From contig PBVO01000118.1 of NCBI GenBank assembly GCA_002729015.1, positions 1-18,545 on the forward strand: a DNA stretch of 18,545 nt, given 5' to 3'. The stretch's first letter is position 1, and each line of letters starts with the position of its first letter. The notes below the pieces were generated by a model. That model worked only from the letters and a program-made list of their open reading frames with translations. It did no database searches and was not told the origin of the DNA. The DNA comes from Candidatus Poribacteria bacterium (GTDB lineage Bacteria > Poribacteria > WGA-4E > UBA9662). The position numbers were made by a program, and so were the translations under genes. Shown in pieces: positions 14,200 to 18,545 of the stretch.

Positions 14200-15645
14200 A
14201 TGGCACTAAAATATCAATGCCCTAGTTGTGATTCGGGTATGGTAGTCGCTTACTTGGAAATTGGGCAACCGGCTAAGTGTAAATCTTGCGGAGAGATTAG
14301 CATTGTCCCGGAGGAAGCGATCACCGTTCCTTCCACGCCACCCAAGTTAGTTTCTGCACGGTCTCTGGCTGGTGGTGGTGGGGACTTAGGTGAAAGGCTC
14401 AGGCAATGGATACGAATCGATCTGGTTAAGTATCTCGGCACGACCGTACTTTTGATCGTTTTGTCGGCCTTGATTGTGTTTACTGTCGAACCATCACTAT
14501 ACGAAGATAGTGTGGCTGGCCATATTGGCAAAGACATTGATGATGTAACCAGATGGGATACTTTCTGGCATACCATCTGGTGGTCAGTAGTAACTTTTAC
14601 CACGGTCGGCTATGGGGATGTCAGCCCAAATTCGCATATAGGCAAGCTCTTCGGAATGTTGATTATGTTTGCCGGTTATACTTGGAACATTATATTAGGA
14701 GGGGTAGTTGCCTCATTATTGGTTATGGCAGGATTAAAAGAAGTCGACGAATTAGACGCGGGGAAATACACAGATCATACTGTCATTTTGGGGTGGAACC
14801 CGATGGTAGAGGAAATATTGCAACGGATGCAAACGGATGAAGAGGGGAAGCCTGTCATGGTCGGAGCTGCCCCACGCATTGCGTTAGTAAATGAATTTGA
14901 TCGCGAAGAATTGGGACGTGTGCCACAGAATTATGACCGTCTTGACATTGTTCACCTTTCGGGGCGTTTTACACAGCCAGTCGTACTAGAAAAAGCGCTG
15001 GTACAACAAGCCGGAACCGTGGTCATCGTGCCCGACACCAGCAACCTAAGTGATCCCGAAGATCCACCCAGTGAAAATGACACACTGCCAGCAGTTTACG
15101 CTATCAGAGACATAACCACTTCGACAACCGTTGTGGCTCATACTCGTGATGCAGAGCTCAAAGGACAACTACTACGTGCCACCTGCAGTGAAGTTGTTTT
15201 AGCCGATGATTATACACCTGATTTGATTGCGGGTCATGTTTTAAATCCTGGTGCGCCTCAGTTACTGGATCAGATTATCCGCTTCGCTAATCAGAGCCAC
15301 CAATTAGTGGTTGCCGACATGCCCCCCTTGCTCGCAGATTCTACTCATATCGAAGTATTCAATTATTTCAAAGAGAGTAGGGATTCAATCCTGCTTGGGT
15401 ATGCCAAAATGACTAATCAAGCTGATTTGGCAGATGCTATGGGGGAAAGTGGAAGCCCATTTATTCGAGATATGATTAAGCAGCAGATGCAACAGGCAGG
15501 CATCCAGATGAGTGGTGATGAGCAATTGAGCATTGAGATTGGCCCCGCGGATGACTATCAGGTCGATGCGCAGCATAGTTGTATCCTTTTAGCTAGAGGC
15601 TTAAACGTTACCGCACTGGATGATGAGATGTGGGAAGATGGGTAA
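14200..15645 (+). CDS. Potassium channel with N-terminal zinc ribbon and CASTOR/POLLUX-like cytoplasmic domain
   Basis: The 481-residue product opens with a CxxC-x16-CxxC zinc ribbon (Cys7, Cys10, Cys27, Cys30). TM1 is at about 78-97. The pore loop has the K+ selectivity filter TTVGYGD (134-140), and TM2 is at about 147-178, so this is a two-helix channel. The cytoplasmic part begins DHTVILGWNPMVEEIL (about 192-207); GWN in place of the GxGxxG of usual RCK/TrkA-N domains recalls the CASTOR/POLLUX group. Residues about 300-480 continue with Rossmann-like strands (TVVAHTRDAE, QLVVADMP, SCILLARG). It may sense a ligand or redox/metal state and gate K+ flow. It follows minE by 55 nt and precedes the DUF6754 genes by 18 nt, so all are likely one operon. 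The ribosome site is weak. Confidence 0.88.
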   Translation: MALKYQCPSCDSGMVVAYLEIGQPAKCKSCGEISIVPEEAITVPSTPPKLVSARSLAGGGGDLGERLRQWIRIDLVKYLGTTVLLIVLSALIVFTVEPSLYEDSVAGHIGKDIDDVTRWDTFWHTIWWSVVTFTTVGYGDVSPNSHIGKLFGMLIMFAGYTWNIILGGVVASLLVMAGLKEVDELDAGKYTDHTVILGWNPMVEEILQRMQTDEEGKPVMVGAAPRIALVNEFDREELGRVPQNYDRLDIVHLSGRFTQPVVLEKALVQQAGTVVIVPDTSNLSDPEDPPSENDTLPAVYAIRDITTSTTVVAHTRDAELKGQLLRATCSEVVLADDYTPDLIAGHVLNPGAPQLLDQIIRFANQSHQLVVADMPPLLADSTHIEVFNYFKESRDSILLGYAKMTNQADLADAMGESGSPFIRDMIKQQMQQAGIQMSGDEQLSIEIGPADDYQVDAQHSCILLARGLNVTALDDEMWEDG

Positions 15646-15663
15646 TAGATTAGGAGTGGCCAG

Positions 15664-17199
15664 ATGAAGCTCTACAATCCCAAAAGATTAGTACTGTTCA
15701 CGGCTCACATAGTTCTCTCTGTCCTGATATCTCTGCTTGCAGTTGGCCAGACAGCTTCGGTCACACCAAAACCGGTCAAGGAACCAACCCAAATGATCAC
15801 TGTGCAACAAGGGCAGACTTTAGCCGATTTGGCTGAGCTGTATTTTGGTGATCGTCGCAGCTACAAGAAGTTTCTGGATTACAATAATATTGCGGATATT
15901 AATACACTAAAACCTGGTGATAGATTACAGGTTCCGACTGGGAAGGAAGAAAGTAGATCTGACCGAGTGGGCAAGGAAACAGAGCAGCAAGTAAAATCGG
16001 CTTTCCAAGAGAAAGAGGAAGTAAGTCAGCAAGTAAAGTCAGCTTTTCAGGAGCAAAAAAGTGTTCCGGCTCAACAACCTACACCAGAAGAACAAGTAGA
16101 TTCGCCGGAATTATCGCCACCGGTCGAAGTTAAGGCCATTGATGTGCCTAATGATGGATTGAACAAAGCAGGTAAAGGGAGTATAAAGGTTTCTTGGTCT
16201 CCGCCTGAAGACACAGAAGGTATTACAGGGTACGAGATTTGGCGTCAAGGTGATGGCGATTTCAAGAAACTGAAGAAAGTTTCGGCTAAAACCCAAGTCT
16301 TTACTGACAAAACTGCACTCGGTGGTCAGTCTTATGTCTATCAGATCGCTTCAGTAGGGGCTGACGGTATTTCACCAGCGAGATCAGAATCTTCTAAGCT
16401 GGTTTCAGCTAAAGGGAATTGGTTCGATCTGGACAAAAGATATGTTTTGATTACACTAATCATATTTTCAATCATTACCCTGTATTACATGGATCTGGGC
16501 ATGAGTGGAAAGGACATGTTCATTCGACGGCTTCCAGCACTTGATAGGATTGAAGAGGTTGTCGGTCGAGCCGCTGAAATGGGTCGACCAGCAATGTTTG
16601 TTGCTGGTAATGATACACCCGATAGTGGTTCTACGATGGCGGCGTTTGCTGTTTTTGAGTCAGTAGCCAACTATTCAGTGGTTACTCAGACAGAAGTTGT
16701 TGTCCCTGTCCAAGTTCCACTAGTGGATGTAGTATTACGCTCATCTTTACGAAACATCTTTACTCTAGCTGGACGCCCAGACCTATTCAATGAGGATGAA
16801 GTCAGTTACGAAGTTGATAATCAGCCAGCGTATATCGGTATTATTGGCGATTCGATGGCAAAACATTCGCCAGCCAGTATTTTTTATTTTGGGGACTTTA
16901 CCTACGAGTCAATGGTTTATGCTGAAATGGGTAATAATATCGGTGCAGTTCAAGTGGCAGGGTGTGAAAACCCCAAGCAAACTGCCTTTTTCATCGTTGG
17001 CTGCGACTATTGTTTGATTGGTGAAGAGTTGTTTGCTGCGGGAGCCTACCTGAAACGGGATGTGATTCAGATGGCGACCCTATTGGCCCAGGATAGGATA
17101 AAGATTTTAGCGTTTCTGATTATGCTACTGGGCATTGGTATTGCAATCTTTCAGCCTGATAGTAGTAGTAATTTCGTCCTCGATTTACTAAAGTTTTAG
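15664..17199 (+). CDS. LysM-FN3-TM-DUF6754 membrane protein
   Basis: The 511-residue product has a signal anchor or peptide (about 8-32), a LysM domain (44-91, ITVQQGQTLADLAELYFGD ... LKPGDRLQVP) that should bind peptidoglycan, a linker with a duplicated QQVKSAFQE (109-117 and 122-130), an FN3-like domain (about 152-247, IKVSWSPPEDTEGITGYEIWR) and a TM helix at 260-277. The rest (about 281-486) matches my memory of DUF6754: VVGRAAEMGRPAMFVAG, GAVQVAGCENPKQTAFFIVG and DYCLIGEELFAAGAYL. A last hydrophobic segment is at about 487-503. By topology, LysM and FN3 face the periplasm and the DUF6754 part faces the cytoplasm, unless the N-terminal segment stays uncleaved. AGGAG seven nt before the ATG supports the start. 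The function is unknown. Confidence 0.85.
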   Translation: MKLYNPKRLVLFTAHIVLSVLISLLAVGQTASVTPKPVKEPTQMITVQQGQTLADLAELYFGDRRSYKKFLDYNNIADINTLKPGDRLQVPTGKEESRSDRVGKETEQQVKSAFQEKEEVSQQVKSAFQEQKSVPAQQPTPEEQVDSPELSPPVEVKAIDVPNDGLNKAGKGSIKVSWSPPEDTEGITGYEIWRQGDGDFKKLKKVSAKTQVFTDKTALGGQSYVYQIASVGADGISPARSESSKLVSAKGNWFDLDKRYVLITLIIFSIITLYYMDLGMSGKDMFIRRLPALDRIEEVVGRAAEMGRPAMFVAGNDTPDSGSTMAAFAVFESVANYSVVTQTEVVVPVQVPLVDVVLRSSLRNIFTLAGRPDLFNEDEVSYEVDNQPAYIGIIGDSMAKHSPASIFYFGDFTYESMVYAEMGNNIGAVQVAGCENPKQTAFFIVGCDYCLIGEELFAAGAYLKRDVIQMATLLAQDRIKILAFLIMLLGIGIAIFQPDSSSNFVLDLLKF

Positions 17200-17245
17200 A
17201 TCAACATTTTAGTCTAACTAGAAAGACTGTTTTAAGGTTCTGCAG

Positions 17246-18238
17246 ATGCAAGTTGCACTTCCTGTTATTTTATGTTCTCTGACCTGCCTTCTATTGGTTG
17301 TTACACACTTCATTCCTCATGAATTTAGTAAAGTTGTTTTAGCTGAGGTCAAAGATAATTGGTATAAGTTAATCAAAGTTGCTGGTTTTGGCTTTGCTAT
17401 CTTCTCAGTACTTCGTACTCATATTCGACGACTTCAAGCTCAAGGCACTGATTGGCAGTATAGCGTAGTCGCTCTAGTTTGTTTCCTTGTGTTTCCAATG
17501 ACTTACCTAATCGATAACATTCTGGAGAATCGAGCTTTGTTTGTCACAACAACCTATTCAAGTTCTCTCGATACAGGTACGCTATCTAATAAAGACAAAG
17601 TTAAAATCGAAAATACCGACGAAAAAACTTACAGTGGACAGATAGTCAAGTTGGATTCCAAGAAGCGTCAGATCTCTGTTAAATTAAGTTTAACTGGTTC
17701 GCAGATTAAATCGTCTGGGTTAAAGTCAGGGGCTCAATCGTTTCGACTCTTAAAAAACGATGTTGTTGTTTTGGAAAAGGAGCCAATGAAGGTAGAGAAC
17801 AAAAACCTCTTTTTCCAAGGGGCAGGCCGGTCGATCTCAATTAAGGGTGATGGTAAGTCGACGGAATGGGTTTACAATACGATTGTCAGCCCACTGGATA
17901 CTACCATGTTTGCACTGGTTGCTTTCTATATCTGCTCAGCCGCTTATCGATCATTTCGGGTGCGAAATTTTGAGGCCGGAGTTTTGTTGTTTACGGGTCT
18001 AGTAGTTATTCTAGTAAACGCTCCACTGACTAATCTCGTCTGGAATGGAATATTTACAGCCAAGAAAACAGCGTCTCAACAGTTTTTCGTTCAGGATGCC
18101 TTAATAAACCTAAAGGATTGGCTGTTAGCTGTTCCAGGTGGATCTGCAGGTCGAGGAATCTTGATTGGGGGTGCCTTGGGATTGATCACTCAGTCTTTGC
18201 GCGTGATGTTTGGTATTGAAAGGAGTTGGCTAGGCTAA
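17246..18238 (+). CDS. Polytopic membrane partner of the DUF6754 protein
   Basis: The 330-residue protein has membrane helices at about 3-23, 39-60 and 70-92, a soluble beta-rich region at about 95-205 (TTYSSSLDTGTL ... RSISIKGDGKSTEWV), then helices at about 217-236 and 242-266 and a C-terminal hydrophobic stretch (GILIGGALGLITQ) ending in GIERSWLG. The blocks SPLDTTMFALVAFYICSAAYRSFRVRN and the GIERS-[WY]-LG end recall an uncharacterised membrane protein that I have seen encoded next to DUF6754 genes in several phyla; this is from memory. It lies 46 nt after that gene, with AAGG before the ATG, and its stop codon overlaps the next start (TAATG), which indicates translational coupling and a shared complex. 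Confidence 0.8.
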   Translation: MQVALPVILCSLTCLLLVVTHFIPHEFSKVVLAEVKDNWYKLIKVAGFGFAIFSVLRTHIRRLQAQGTDWQYSVVALVCFLVFPMTYLIDNILENRALFVTTTYSSSLDTGTLSNKDKVKIENTDEKTYSGQIVKLDSKKRQISVKLSLTGSQIKSSGLKSGAQSFRLLKNDVVVLEKEPMKVENKNLFFQGAGRSISIKGDGKSTEWVYNTIVSPLDTTMFALVAFYICSAAYRSFRVRNFEAGVLLFTGLVVILVNAPLTNLVWNGIFTAKKTASQQFFVQDALINLKDWLLAVPGGSAGRGILIGGALGLITQSLRVMFGIERSWLG

Positions 18239-18545
18239 TGTGGGGTAAATTCCTTTCCTTCAATACTAAGTACATCTACCTGACAGTGGCAGTAATCGTT
18301 ACTTTTGCTGTTATATTAAAAGTTCCTCTGACGCCGAATCCATCTGGTCCGACAAATAGCCTTTTTGATCATGTTGAGAGTCTTCAAGAAGGTGATGGCA
18401 TTTGGTTCTTTTTAGACACACGACCAGCAACCAAAGCTATCCACGAGCCCCAAATGCAGGCTTTTCTGCATCATTGTTTTTCAAAAGACATCAAAGTCAT
18501 AGGCTTTAACCCTCTAGTAGCTGAAGCCTCGGGCATGGGAAGATC
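18238..18545 (+). CDS. Membrane-anchored third protein of the DUF6754 gene set (partial)
   Basis: A frame of 102 codons from the ATG at 18238 is open at the right edge. The ATG shares its A with the stop codon of the previous gene, and AAAGGAG lies 12 nt upstream. Residues 12-30 (YIYLTVAVIVTFAVILKVP) are a single N-terminal TM helix. After that come SLFDHVESLQEGDGIWFFLD and MQAFLHHCFSKDIKVIGFNPL, an alternating strand/helix pattern that suggests an alpha/beta periplasmic domain. I recall similar proteins beside DUF6754 genes, but assign no function. It is the third gene of this coupled set. Confidence 0.8.
   Translation, partial: MWGKFLSFNTKYIYLTVAVIVTFAVILKVPLTPNPSGPTNSLFDHVESLQEGDGIWFFLDTRPATKAIHEPQMQAFLHHCFSKDIKVIGFNPLVAEASGMGR

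Overview
The window looks like chromosome from a Gram-negative, probably uncultured bacterium. Evidence for an outer membrane and periplasm is strong: two lipoproteins with lipoboxes, an ExbB/ExbD/ExbD energy-transfer complex, a Wzz-type polysaccharide co-polymerase and several Sec signal peptides. A DUF5683-type protein (PGWGQ motif), a BMC-type PduL with a BMC-type flavoprotein, minCDE and a DUF6754 protein would fit an FCB-group or PVC-like candidate phylum, but I cannot place it more closely. I see no tRNA, rRNA, CRISPR array, transposase or phage gene.

Left half (1-11827) is read on the minus strand. A sigma70-like promoter (11873-11901) starts a tight operon: pduL, a Dfp-like flavoprotein (8-nt overlap), a secreted Arg/Ser-rich protein (16-nt overlap), a DUF5683-like membrane protein, an NTF2-like lipoprotein and a stand-alone Wzz/GumC-type chain-length protein. 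After a 338-nt gap with two candidate promoters comes a 1134-residue putative outer-membrane lipoprotein with EF-hand loops, closed by a very long perfect hairpin terminator (2431-2482). Then follow an exbB with an extra periplasmic regulatory domain, two tandem exbD genes, another clear terminator (264-293), and the start of a secreted protein built of ETDQTE repeats that runs off the left edge.

Right half (about 11960 to 18545) is read on the plus strand: minC, minD and minE (division-site placement), a potassium channel with an N-terminal zinc ribbon and a CASTOR/POLLUX-like cytoplasmic domain, and a three-gene uncharacterised membrane system: a LysM-FN3-TM-DUF6754 protein, a polytopic membrane partner and a membrane-anchored third protein cut by the right edge. 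The intergenic DNA before minC holds two plausible promoters and a stretch that can fold into a multibranched RNA.

Most worth a second look: the DUF6754 three-gene set beside minCDE, the PduL/flavoprotein pair with encapsulation-peptide-like N-termini but no shell genes (and a four-cysteine linker in PduL), the ExbB fusion, the zinc-ribbon K+ channel and the folded region before minC. Family names come from motif recognition by eye, with no database search.
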